From Lachnospiraceae bacterium (GTDB lineage: Bacteria; Bacillota; Clostridia; Lachnospirales; Lachnospiraceae): a stretch of DNA of 62,641 nt. The stretch spans positions 1 to 62,641 of the forward strand of contig JAFUYB010000007.1 of the NCBI GenBank assembly GCA_017470735.1. The letters run 5' to 3'. The notes beneath the pieces were generated by a model. The model searched no databases, was not told the DNA's origin, and saw only the letters and a program-made list of their open reading frames with translations. Positions 41,745 to 50,177 of the stretch are shown here, in pieces. The position numbers were made by a program, and so were the translations under genes. Positions within the stretch are counted from its first letter, which is position 1. Every line of letters starts with the position of its first letter.

Positions 41745-42507
41745 AGTCTGCACCTCCGTTCTTAAATGCCGAGGAACCCGTCAGGTTCTTCAGCAGAATT
41801 TTGCGCTCCGTCTTGTACTCTGCGCCTATGAATCCCAGCCGCAGAAGAAAGCAGCGGAATGCGTATTTCTCATTGTCGACTTCCTTTTCCGTAGCGGTCA
41901 CCCGCTTGGCGCACCTTGCCATCTCGCAGAGCGCGGAGACAAGGTGCATATAAGCCTGTGCGGAATCGCCGTCCATCTGTGTGAACCAGGGGAAGGAAAC
42001 CTTCTCGTCCGTCACCTCAATCGGAAGGCTGTCTGAACCGAGCGCCTTTTTGATGAGCGCCGCTTTTGAATCCACGATCCTCTGCAGGTTCTCAATGGCG
42101 GCATCCGAAAGGCTGTCCCTCGGAACCGCCACCGTAAGGTCTCGCCTGCCGGCTCGGTCGGTGCTTCTTGCTTCGCAAGAGGTGTCCACCGGACACCCGC
42201 ACCCCTCCGTGGCCGCCTGTGCCGCGTTATCTTCAGTTTCGGATACTTCCCCGACCTGCGAATCCCCGCCGTCCTGCGGCTCACACTCAAAGCCTGCGGC
42301 GGCGATGGCTTCAAGCACCTGCTCGATTTCCTCGCTGTCCGCGCGGTCATCGAAAAGGATCGTCCCGTCCTTCGTGACCGTGAAGTAGTCGATCTCATAG
42401 TTGCAGGTCGGCATGAATTTGTATTCCGCCTTCGCTCCCGTGGTATCGGAGATGACCTTGACCAGTTCCTTGCGTCTTGCGCCTGTTACGTTGTACCTGA
42501 TTTCCAT
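41728..42507 (-). CDS. Virulence-related-type prophage protein sharing the amidoligase C-terminus
   Basis: 259 aa from ATG 42,507 (AAAGGAGG upstream), starting MEIRYNVTGARRKELVKVIS. N-terminal ~75 residues: an alpha/beta domain; ~75-125: Cys-containing acidic linker; the end (~215-250) AFRCFLLRLGFIGAEYKTER...NLTGSSAF aligns with the end of the amidoligase. From memory this N-terminus is annotated 'virulence-related protein' in many Clostridia prophages, without a known function. Its promoter (copy 5) now lies on the far side of an IS, so present expression is doubtful. Confidence 0.7.
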   Translation of the reverse strand: MEIRYNVTGARRKELVKVISDTTGAKAEYKFMPTCNYEIDYFTVTKDGTILFDDRADSEEIEQVLEAIAAAGFECEPQDGGDSQVGEVSETEDNAAQAATEGCGCPVDTSCEARSTDRAGRRDLTVAVPRDSLSDAAIENLQRIVDSKAALIKKALGSDSLPIEVTDEKVSFPWFTQMDGDSAQAYMHLVSALCEMARCAKRVTATEKEVDNEKYAFRCFLLRLGFIGAEYKTERKILLKNLTGSSAFKNGGADYEVSE

Positions 42508-42663
42508 GTGCGAAAACCTCCTTTGTTTTTGGTAGTATAGCCGATTGTAAAATAGCCCAAACAGGCATAAACAGCCGACTTTTTTTGGTTTGAACAACTG
42601 ATTTTTCTCCGTTTAATGGTATAATTAAATTGCGAAAACATACTAAGAAACGGAGAAAAAGTC

Positions 42664-44093
42664 ATGCGAAATAAAGTTGTGCAGTTATCATTATTCGACA
42701 CTTACACAGATGTACTTGACAAGATGGAAGATCACAAGTCGGAACTTATAGAACTTCTTGAAAAGTACATTGACTTTGATGCTATTATCCCACAGCAGTT
42801 TTATTATTCATATTATTGCAGCTATGGAAGGAAACGCATCAATCCATTGGAAAGTTTCATTCGTGCTTTGTTTTTGCAAAAGCTTTTGGGAATGAAACAG
42901 AATAAGCAATTAATAACCTTACTGAAATTCTCAAAGGAACTCAGGGATTTCTGCGGTTTTGTCAAACTGCCTGACGAACCACAGATCACAAGATTCAAGC
43001 AGCAATTTTGCAACTATATAGAAATGATGTTCTACTCACTCGTTGATATTACGGAGCCTATTTGCAAAGAACTTAATGAAAAGAAATCTCAATATCTGAT
43101 TTACGACACAACAGGCATTGAACCGAAAGTAAAGGAAAACAATCCGAAGTTCTTGAACACAAAACTTAAAGAGGCAAAGAATTTATCAAAAACAAATCCT
43201 TCACTTGACCCTTACAAATTTGTTTATGCACTTTTGCCGGAAGAAGCTGCTAAAGCTCCTATGGCTCGTCAGCAATATATCAACGGACATTACTGTTACT
43301 CCTACAAAGCCGGCATTATTACCGATGGTTTAGGAATTGTCAGACACATATCCTTTTTTGATGATGATTTCAGAACAAAACATCCTGAAATAGTTACACC
43401 AAAATCTGATAATCCCGACAAAGACAAGGAAGTCGGAGATAATGTTTCTTTAAAGCCTGTTTTATCGGATTTCTTTGGTATTCATCCGGATGCAAAATAC
43501 ACGACATTTCTCGGTGATTCTGCTTTTGATTCCTATGACACATATTCTATGCTCAAAGATGATTTTCATTTTTCAAGGGCTTGTATTCCTTTGAATCATA
43601 GAAATTCTAAATCCTCAGACACACATTACAACCAATTCGGAAACCCCGTTTGTCCCTTAGACGGTACACAGTTTACCTGTCTCGGTAAATCTGGCGGTAA
43701 AAACCGATCTTTGAGAATCAAATGGGTTTGTCACAAATCAACTCCACAAGGAAATAAAAGAATTTGTACCTGTGAGACTCCATGCACAGAATCTTCGTAC
43801 GGAAAATGCACCTATACATATCCTGACAAGAATTTCAGAGATTGTCCGGGTATTCCCAGAAATACTGAGCATTGGGACAACCTTTACAAACACAGAGTTC
43901 TTGTTGAAAGAACCATCAACACTTTCAAGCTTCCTTTGGATTGGATGATCTGAGGTCTGTAAACACTTCAACTATCAAATCCGATTTATTCCTTGCTGGA
44001 TGTATTCAGCTTGTTGGTGTTATCTTAGCAATAGCTATACACAAAACTAAGCTTTACAAAAGTGTCCGTAAACTTGTTTCTTCTATCGCTTAA
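42664..44093 (+). pseudogene. IS transposase, frameshifted near the C-terminus
   Basis: The zero frame (429 aa, to 43,953) starts MRNKVVQLSLFDTYTDVLDK, has a DUF772-like N-terminus (NPLESFIRALFLQKLLGMKQ) and DDE-type segments (YLIYDTTGIEPKV, TTFLGDSAFDSYDTYSML, RVLVERTINTFKLPL). At CTTCCTTTGGATTGGATG the coding frame jumps: GLDDLRSVNTSTIKSDLFLA...KSVRKLVSSIA continues in another frame to TAA 44,093. One missing T in a T-run near 43,936 explains it. The element is probably no longer autonomous. Confidence 0.8.
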
Positions 44094-44116
44094 TTTTTTC
44101 TATATATCTGTTTTTT

Positions 44117-44141
44117 GACTGATCTTTAGATCGGTCTTTTT
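44117..44141 (+). terminator. Terminator of the IS transposase
   Basis: GACTGATC-TTTA-GATCGGTC (one wobble) followed by TTTTT on the plus strand. Confidence 0.75.
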
Positions 44142-44249
44142 GTGTTGCCATCATCAGCTCTTCACTTCCGGTTTTGCTCCGCTTGATGGCTTTTTTCTTT
44201 TGCAGAAACTTTATCTTATGGTTTTACAATCGCCTATTTTGGTAGTACA

Positions 44250-44278
44250 TTAATCACTCTGAACCCCAGGAATATCAA
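44250..44278 (-). promoter_or_regulatory. Repeated cargo promoter, copy 5 (separated by the IS)
   Basis: Minus strand: TTGATA (44,278-44,273), 17-base spacer ending TTCAGAGT, GATTAA (44,255-44,250). Removing the IS and one target copy joins it to CAAAGGAGG and ATG 42,507, recreating a leader like those of the other copies. Confidence 0.8.
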
Positions 44279-44309
44279 GCGATTTCCGCACATTTCGGTG
44301 TAGAATAAC

Positions 44310-46448
44310 TCACAACAAAAATTCCGGGAACTGTGCATAGTACACGATCCCCGAAAGCACAAAGCAGACGTTCGGCAAAGCCACGCCGTTGCCCCACATC
44401 TTATATTCCGCAGAGTCGGAATGCGGCTCCCTGATCCACTTGATGATCTGGTTTCTGGTCTTCGGCTTGGAGGATGTCCCCATGACCTTTCGGTGCGTCT
44501 CAAAGACATCTGTCCAGAAAGCGATATCCTCCTCGGTCGGTTCGTCCGTCCCAAGGCCGTCACACCACCAGTCAGGAAAGCCCTGCAGCCTCGCGCATTC
44601 GGTAGGCGTGAGTCTCCTCACGATGTAATACGGCTCCTCCGATACGGTCGGCGGGTCTTTATAATCTGTAGCGACCAGCGTGTCGGTAACCGTATCGTCC
44701 GTGAAATTTGTATGGAACGAATTCTTGCTGGAATGATACACAGGCTGCCCAACCGCCCCCGGCCCCTTCGCCACCATCGTAGGCTCGACTTCCTCCTCAA
44801 CAGCGATCCCGAACTTGGCGTTCTGCCCCATATTATAGGTGGCGCGGTCGATACCGTAAGCGACGGCATGCTGTTCAGTGGCATTCAGCGTGAAGCTGAC
44901 ATCGTCCTCGGAATACCCGCAGCCCTGATGAGACGGTCTTGCGCCGTTGCCCTCAAGTGCCACGACGGCCATGCCGCCTTGGTTACAGGAGGGATTGCCG
45001 CCGTTGCCGTCAAGCGTCCGTGAGGTATCCGCCTCATAAAAACCGCTCTTAGGATTTTCGGACTTCATGGCGTTGGAATCCTTGGAGCAGATGCCATACA
45101 CCTTGACCGCCAGTTCGTTGCACCTTGCCTCGCCGACATCATGGGTATTCAGCGTATTTGCCACATCGGACTTTTTCCACTGTTGCCCCTCCTCGGCAGA
45201 ATGCGGACGGGTTCCTTTCACAAAAGGCACAAAGACGGTCTGGTCGTTGTTGCAGCCGAGCGTTGCCGACTTGTTGTCCTGTATCAGTGCGCCCTTGCCG
45301 CCGCCCTCACAGCCGGAGCGGATCTTCAGTGTTTTGGGTGTGTCCTCAACTACAAACGGCTGATTGTTGCCGCCCGTACCATAGGTGGACATCACCGTGG
45401 GAGCCACGTCGAGCGGTCCGGTGTATCTGGTGTCCTGGCTGTGGTTCTCATAGACCGCAGCCGGAACCGTTCCGGCACGGAGCGTAGGAGAAGTCTCCTC
45501 CTCATACCCGATGCCCCTGGAATCCGCCGAATGTTCCGTGCAAAAGCCCGCCGCTCCCATCACACAGGGAGGATGGTGCGCCTCGGCGCGGAGGGTACAA
45601 GTCACATCCTCCGTCACATCCATACGGTCGCCGCCCTGGTCGTTCAAGACCATAACGCCGTTCCTGCCCGTGGACATCCCGCAATTCTGGCCGAGGGTGG
45701 CCGCCTCATCAGAGACGGAACCGTTGTATCCGTCTATGCCGATGCCTGACGCATGAGCGCCTTCTTCAGCAGTTCCGGCAGCTCCTTCCCACGAGCGGAA
45801 GCCCTGCGGAGTATACCCAGACACGCCTTCTGACTCAAATAGTATTTTTCCGGCACTCCCGCCTGCAAAATCTGCGACAAGGTAGATACGTTTTCTGCGC
45901 TGGGGGACTCCCCAGTATTGAGCATCAAATACCCGCCATGCGAGACTGAAATCGTCTGCCACGATCTCTCCGGCGTTCGGCCACTTCGCAGGTCGAGCAG
46001 GATCAACCGCGTATCCTTTGACGGAACAGATCTCTTCGAGGACGGACTGGAAGTCCGCGCCCTTGTTTGAACTGAACGCGCCTGGGACGTTCTCCCAGAC
46101 GATGTATCTCGGATATTTTCCATCGGTTGCACACCTCATTTCCTTTACGATTCGGACGGCTTCATAGAAAAGGCTCGAACGGGAGCCGTCCAGCCCCTCA
46201 CGCTTTCCGGCCACGGACATGTCCTGGCAGGGTGAGCCGAAGGTGATGACATCCACGGGAGCAAGCTCACTGCCCTTAAGTGTGGACACGTCACCGTAGT
46301 GTTTCATAAACGGCAGCCGCTTCGTGGTCACCATAACGGGAAACGGCTCGATCTCCGAACTCCACACGGGAGTGATGCCGGAAATCAATCCGCCCAAAGG
46401 AAAACCGCCGGAGCCGTCAAACAGGCTGCCAAGCGTCAGTTTATTCAT
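44310..46448 (-). CDS. C5-cytosine DNA methyltransferase with internal repeat insert
   Basis: 712 aa. N-terminal catalytic motifs: LGSLFDGSGGFPLGGLISGI (SAM), TFGSPCQDMSVAGKREGLDG (nucleophilic Cys), VWENVPGAFSSNKG (ENV), QYWGVPQRRKRIYLVADF. C-terminal motifs: IVRRLTPTECARLQGFPDWW and MWGNGVALPNVCF. Between them (~225-600) is an insert of about ten repeats around D-----TL-A, e.g. DVTCTLRAEAHHPP, DVANTLNTHDVGE, DTSRTLDGNGGNPS, DVSFTLNATEQHAV. This is longer than a usual target-recognition domain. Last gene of the terS-metK-methyltransferase operon, overlapping its neighbour by 8 bases. Confidence 0.9.
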   Translation of the reverse strand: MNKLTLGSLFDGSGGFPLGGLISGITPVWSSEIEPFPVMVTTKRLPFMKHYGDVSTLKGSELAPVDVITFGSPCQDMSVAGKREGLDGSRSSLFYEAVRIVKEMRCATDGKYPRYIVWENVPGAFSSNKGADFQSVLEEICSVKGYAVDPARPAKWPNAGEIVADDFSLAWRVFDAQYWGVPQRRKRIYLVADFAGGSAGKILFESEGVSGYTPQGFRSWEGAAGTAEEGAHASGIGIDGYNGSVSDEAATLGQNCGMSTGRNGVMVLNDQGGDRMDVTEDVTCTLRAEAHHPPCVMGAAGFCTEHSADSRGIGYEEETSPTLRAGTVPAAVYENHSQDTRYTGPLDVAPTVMSTYGTGGNNQPFVVEDTPKTLKIRSGCEGGGKGALIQDNKSATLGCNNDQTVFVPFVKGTRPHSAEEGQQWKKSDVANTLNTHDVGEARCNELAVKVYGICSKDSNAMKSENPKSGFYEADTSRTLDGNGGNPSCNQGGMAVVALEGNGARPSHQGCGYSEDDVSFTLNATEQHAVAYGIDRATYNMGQNAKFGIAVEEEVEPTMVAKGPGAVGQPVYHSSKNSFHTNFTDDTVTDTLVATDYKDPPTVSEEPYYIVRRLTPTECARLQGFPDWWCDGLGTDEPTEEDIAFWTDVFETHRKVMGTSSKPKTRNQIIKWIREPHSDSAEYKMWGNGVALPNVCFVLSGIVYYAQFPEFLL

Positions 46449-47700
46449 CAGGAACCTCCACCTCCTTCACGAGGTCGGAGTACATCATTTTTTCTCCGTT
46501 TCTTTCCACATAAATGTCAGCCGGATCAATGCCGTTCTCCACAGCCCTGCGGAGGATGACGGACGCATACTTCTCGTCAAGCTCCATCGTATGGCACACA
46601 CGGTTCATCTGTTCGCATGCCATCATGGTGGAGCCGCTGCCGCCGAAAGTATCAATAACGATTGCATTCTCCTGCGAGGAATTCCCGATAGGGTATCCCA
46701 AAAGGTCAAGCGGCTTCGAGGTCGGATGGTTGGCATTGCGCTTCGGCTTGTCGTAGTTCCAGATGGTGGTCTGCTTGCGGTCTGCGTACCACGGATGCTT
46801 GCCGTTCTGCAGGAATCCGTAAAGCACCGGTTCGTGCTGCCACTGATAATCAGAGCGTCCAAGCACCAGGGAATTCTTCACCCAGATACACACGCCCGCC
46901 AGGTGGAACCCGGCGTCGATGAACGCCTTGCGGAAATTCAGTCCCTCGGTGTCCGCATGGAACACATAAGCCGCGCCGCCCTTCTCCAACACATCCGCCA
47001 TACACTTGAACGCGGAGAACAGGAAGTTGTAAAACTCCTCGTCCTTCATGGAGTCGTTCTGTATGGTCAGTCCGCTGGAACTCTTGAAAGAGACTCCATA
47101 CGGAGGATCGGTCACGATGAGGTTTGCCTTTTTGCCGTCCATCAAAAGAGTGACATCCCCGGCGTCCGTAGCGTCCCCGCACATCAGCCTGTGCCTGCCG
47201 ACCGTCCAGATATCGCCCCGCTCAACGAAGGATGCTTTCTCCAAAGCGGCAGTCAGGTCAAAGTCATCATCCTTTGCCTCGCTCTCCGAATCGTCTGCGA
47301 ACAGGTCAGCCAGTTCCTTTTCATCGAAGCCCGTGAGCATGGGATCAAAGTCCATGCCCTGCAGAGCCTCGATCTCAACACGCAGAAGTTCCTCGTCCCA
47401 TCCGGCATCCATCGCCATGCGGTTGTCCGCAATGATATATGCTTTCTTCTGCGCCTCAGTCAGATGGTCGGCAAAGACACACGGTACTTCCGTGATTCCT
47501 TCCTCTTTCGCCGCAAGAATACGACCGTGGCCGGCGATAACGCCAAAGTCACGGTCGATGATGACGGGATTGATGAAGCCGAACTCCCGGAGGGAGGATC
47601 GCAGCTTGCTTATCTGTTCCGGGGAATGGGTACGTGCGTTATTCACATATGGTACCAATTTTGTAATCGGAACAAGCTGCATTTCAGTCGTTGTCTTCAT
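46441..47700 (-). CDS. ParB-domain plus N6/N4 DNA methyltransferase
   Basis: 419 aa from ATG 47,700. Residues ~5-95 are a ParB/Srx-like nuclease domain (KLVPYVNNARTHSPEQISKL, VIAGHGRILAAKEEG). The rest is an amino-methyltransferase of the beta type: catalytic DPPYG (NLIVTDPPYGVSFKSS), then HPTSKPLDLLGYPI and the SAM site TFGGSGSTMMACEQMNR. It modifies phage DNA on adenine N6 or cytosine N4, probably to evade restriction. The start overlaps the metK end by 17 bases. Confidence 0.9.
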   Translation of the reverse strand: MKTTTEMQLVPITKLVPYVNNARTHSPEQISKLRSSLREFGFINPVIIDRDFGVIAGHGRILAAKEEGITEVPCVFADHLTEAQKKAYIIADNRMAMDAGWDEELLRVEIEALQGMDFDPMLTGFDEKELADLFADDSESEAKDDDFDLTAALEKASFVERGDIWTVGRHRLMCGDATDAGDVTLLMDGKKANLIVTDPPYGVSFKSSSGLTIQNDSMKDEEFYNFLFSAFKCMADVLEKGGAAYVFHADTEGLNFRKAFIDAGFHLAGVCIWVKNSLVLGRSDYQWQHEPVLYGFLQNGKHPWYADRKQTTIWNYDKPKRNANHPTSKPLDLLGYPIGNSSQENAIVIDTFGGSGSTMMACEQMNRVCHTMELDEKYASVILRRAVENGIDPADIYVERNGEKMMYSDLVKEVEVPDE

Positions 47701-48484
47701 ATCGCACCAACCCCCATTCCGCAAATTTCTCAAAACCGCCGAGACCTTCGATGTATTTCCGTGCCGTCTCCACGATCTCTGCATACGGCACACCGCCGAC
47801 CTTCTCGTCTCCGATGGAGCAGGAAAGCTCCACGGGCTTGCCTGTTTCCTGTGCCTTGAGCCATGCCCAGATGTTCACAGACACGTCAGCCTTGGAGAGG
47901 TCTTTTCCATGCAGACCGCCGCCCGTGACAGAATCGCCCATATCAGAGCCGAGCTTCCTGTTGGTGGCTCCTGCGTCCACATCCGTGCCGCCCGTCCAGT
48001 CGCCGAGGGGATTAACCACGGCTTTCTTATAAATCTTCTTCAGCTGCTGTGTGTCGGCATTGCTCTGGCAGATGGTCAGGTTCTCGCCATCCAGGATATA
48101 CTTGCCATCGGCGTGGTACGCTCTGTAAATATCGGCGGCAATCTTCGCCATCTTCTTCTGCTCATCCGTCACAGACACGCCCTTAAAGATGCCGTTGTCG
48201 CCGCAGCGGAACCCGTCGGACTGGTTTCTGGACAGGTGTCCGTCCTGCGACACTTCCTGGACGCTGATTTTTACATTTCCCGCAATTCGGCGGACAATGT
48301 CCGTAATCTCGCCCTTCGGAAGATGCACACTTGTTTCTGCGATAATGTGACACATCCCGTGGCCGAGCAGGACTTCCACGGCGATCTTCGGATTATCCTC
48401 TTTTCTGTATGCGGCATCCACAATGGCCCCGGCGATGCGGTCAGCCAGCTTGTCGGGATGCGCGGGATTTACTTTTTCAAACAT
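47684..48484 (-). CDS. metK: Phage-type S-adenosylmethionine synthetase
   Basis: 266 aa against ~390 in cellular MetK. Recognisable: NPAHPDKLADRIAGAIVDAA (ATP/Met site, HPDK), RCGDNGIFKG (GDQG-like), ADGKYILDGENLTICQSNAD (GKSQVT-like), NPLGDWTGGTDVDAGATNRK, and GGLHGKDLSKADVSVNIWA (GKDPTKVDRS-like). These retain active-site acids and lysines, so it is probably functional though compact. It makes SAM from ATP and methionine, and its position directly before two DNA methyltransferases suggests supply of methyl donor during replication. Confidence 0.85.
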   Translation of the reverse strand: MFEKVNPAHPDKLADRIAGAIVDAAYRKEDNPKIAVEVLLGHGMCHIIAETSVHLPKGEITDIVRRIAGNVKISVQEVSQDGHLSRNQSDGFRCGDNGIFKGVSVTDEQKKMAKIAADIYRAYHADGKYILDGENLTICQSNADTQQLKKIYKKAVVNPLGDWTGGTDVDAGATNRKLGSDMGDSVTGGGLHGKDLSKADVSVNIWAWLKAQETGKPVELSCSIGDEKVGGVPYAEIVETARKYIEGLGGFEKFAEWGLVRYEDND

Positions 48485-48488
48485 ATCA

Positions 48489-49037
48489 TTATCCTTTCCT
48501 TGCTCTGAGCAGTCGTTCCATCAGGTCATCCTGCGGGGATACATCCCCGTAGTCAGTGCTGCAGTTCTCCTTCACAATCTGGAATATCTCGTTCCAGAGC
48601 CGCACCGCCTGGTTCATGTAGTTGATGCCGATGTTGATGAACGGCGACGGTATCGGTTTCTGAGTCGTCGGGTGCTTGGAGAGGAACCCCATGCGGTTCG
48701 TCATCTCCTCGCACTGAATCCACCTTGCGCTGCACATGGCGTACCGCTCCAAAAGCTGCGGGGACACCTTTGCGGCGCACCCGACTTTCTGCAGCCACTC
48801 CCATGTTTCCTTGTAGATCTCCTCCGCCTGCAGGGTACTTCCGTCCCGCTGCTCGGCTGACAGGAAATCATGCGGCTTTGGCATATCGACACCCTCGACT
48901 TCGGGAATATCAAGCACTTCCAGCCTGCGCCCGCCCGGATTGCCGTTCTCGGCTTTCTCCCTGACAGCGGATTTCTTCCTTCCCGCACCGGGTCTCGCAC
49001 CGCCGCGACCGCCTGTGTTGTTGGATTTTGTCGGCAT
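48489..49037 (-). CDS. terS: Terminase small subunit (P27 family)
   Basis: 182 aa from ATG 49,037: MPTKSNNTGGRGGARPGAGR, a basic start, followed by helical segments (ETWEWLQKVGCAAKVSPQLL, PSPFINIGINYMNQAVRLWN) that match the P27-type small terminase. It binds the packaging site, proposed to lie just upstream at 49,040-49,170, and recruits TerL. Confidence 0.85.
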   Translation of the reverse strand: MPTKSNNTGGRGGARPGAGRKKSAVREKAENGNPGGRRLEVLDIPEVEGVDMPKPHDFLSAEQRDGSTLQAEEIYKETWEWLQKVGCAAKVSPQLLERYAMCSARWIQCEEMTNRMGFLSKHPTTQKPIPSPFINIGINYMNQAVRLWNEIFQIVKENCSTDYGDVSPQDDLMERLLRARKG

Positions 49038-49172
49038 TTTCACACCTCCTTCCGCACAAAAATGAAGCAGCCGGAACAGGCCGCCTTTAATTACCCTTTT
49101 GATTTCGCCTTTTTCGCACACGTGACCCCGCGCCGTTTTCCGCAGAAGCCCCTCGTAGAGATTTTTACCCCC
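49038..49172. other. Candidate cos/packaging region
   Basis: This non-coding stretch sits between an HNH gene and terS. Minus strand features: GGGGGTAAAAATCTCTACGA, the GC-rich CGGCGCGGGGTCACGTGTGC, and the AT/GA tract GCGAAAAAGGCGAAATC. From memory similar TAAAAATCTCTACG...CGGCG blocks lie at the same place in many HK97-like Clostridia prophages. Cohesive ends cannot be deduced from sequence alone. Confidence 0.4.
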
Positions 49173-49679
49173 TTACCCCTCCTGGTCGAAGCACCGTGTT
49201 TTTCCATTTACGATGTCACTCACATGATGTTGTGAAATAGAAAAGACACCTGCAATCTCTTTCTGCAAGTGTCCTTCCACGTACATTTTTCTTATTGTTT
49301 GCACATCATCATGCGTCAGTTTGGATGCTGCTGCATTCTCCCCATGCCTCAAACAGACCGCTGTTCCATGCCTGATAGAATCATGGACATTCTCTTTTAC
49401 TGTTCCCCAACAAAGATTTGACAACCTGTTGTCCAAGGGATTACCGTTCAAATGCCTGCAAACATAATCCTTCGGCTTTGTACCAACATAGGTACTGAGA
49501 ATCAGTGTATGAACATAGAATGTATGCTGCTTGACTGGATGCCCCCTGTCTCGGAGATTCACTCTGAAATAACCTTGATGCAATCGCTTTGGTAAACAAC
49601 GAAGCGATCCAGTCCGAACGGAATATATTTCTCCAGATTCATCTGCGTAGTAATCTGGAAAACCTGATATTTGCATCAT
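49173..49679 (-). CDS. NUMOD4/HNH homing endonuclease
   Basis: 168 aa. NUMOD4-type start (ISGFPDYYADESGEIYSVRT), HNH core (YVHTLILSTYVGTKPKDYVC, RHLNGNPLDNRLSNLCWGT), and a C-terminal HTH (SKLTHDDVQTIRKMYVEGHL, VFSISQHHVSDIVNG). It is a free-standing selfish endonuclease that cuts alleles lacking it. Clearly lower GC than its neighbours, so a recent insertion beside the packaging site. Start chosen at ATG 49,679 (GGAGG 11 bases upstream). Confidence 0.85.
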   Translation of the reverse strand: MMQISGFPDYYADESGEIYSVRTGSLRCLPKRLHQGYFRVNLRDRGHPVKQHTFYVHTLILSTYVGTKPKDYVCRHLNGNPLDNRLSNLCWGTVKENVHDSIRHGTAVCLRHGENAAASKLTHDDVQTIRKMYVEGHLQKEIAGVFSISQHHVSDIVNGKTRCFDQEG

Positions 49680-49699
49680 CTCAAACTTCACCTCCAAGG

Positions 49700-50047
49700 T
49701 TAACGGTCGCCGCGCTCCTTGTGTACCTTTTCATGGCAGGAACGGCAAAGACTCATCAGGTTTGACTCGTCATGCGTACCACCTTCCGACAGCGGAACGA
49801 TGTGGTGGACTTCCTCCACGGCAACATACCGTCCTTCCTTCATGCACATCTCACAGAGAGGATGCTTGCTTGCATAACGATGGCGGATGCGTGTCCAGGC
49901 ACGTCCATAACGCTTGCCCGGTGAATAGCCACGCTGGAACTTCTCATAGTGCTGTTCCATTGTCTTTGCGTGTTCCTCACAGTAAACGCCATCCGTAAGG
50001 TTCGGACATCCTGGGTAGCGGCAGGGACGCTTTGGTTTTCTTGGCAT
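49700..50047 (-). CDS. HNH endonuclease (packaging-associated)
   Basis: 115 aa from ATG 50,047: PRKPKRPCRYPGCPNLTDGV (zinc Cys), RIRHRYASKHPLCEMCMKEG, then VEEVHHIVPLSEGGTHDESN and LMSLCRSCHEKVHKER, a complete HNH with zinc-binding Cys pairs. HNH proteins next to terS are needed for cos cleavage in HK97-like phages (gp74), so this is probably part of the packaging machine rather than a selfish gene. Confidence 0.9.
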   Translation of the reverse strand: MPRKPKRPCRYPGCPNLTDGVYCEEHAKTMEQHYEKFQRGYSPGKRYGRAWTRIRHRYASKHPLCEMCMKEGRYVAVEEVHHIVPLSEGGTHDESNLMSLCRSCHEKVHKERGDR

Positions 50048-50077
50048 TGCGCCACCTCGCTTTCCGGGCATAAAGAA

Positions 50078-50105
50078 AGCCCTGCAGGATCGCTCCCGCA
50101 AGGCT
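50078..50105 (-). terminator. Terminator before the late operon
   Basis: Minus strand AGCCTTGCGGGA-GCGA-TCCTGCAGGGCT: 12 pairs with two wobbles, a GNRA loop and TTTCTTT after it. It separates early/middle from late genes. A TATACT in the bases between it and the regulator gene may be the late promoter. Confidence 0.7.
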
Positions 50106-50177
50106 CCCTGTGGTCTGCCCACATTCTCATGCTATAAGTATAGCACGGGTAATCGGAAACATCGTCCACGATATTAC

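Larger units (their letters stand above)
42538..44236 (+). mobile_element. Insertion sequence, IS1182-like
   Basis: 1,699 bp bounded by inverted repeats TAGCCGATTGTAAAA (left) and TAGGCGATTGTAAAA (right, inverted), 14 of 15 matching. Both flanks carry the direct repeat TTTTGGTAGTA (42,527-42,537 and 44,237-44,247), the target duplication. It is much more AT-rich than the surrounding prophage, indicating recent arrival. It split promoter copy 5 from the gene at 42,507. Confidence 0.9.

Noticed and set aside
46324-48508. Two long plus-strand frames (511 and 486 aa) opposite methyltransferase and metK genes
   Set aside because: Antisense shadows with no initiation signals; the minus-strand genes have full catalytic motifs.
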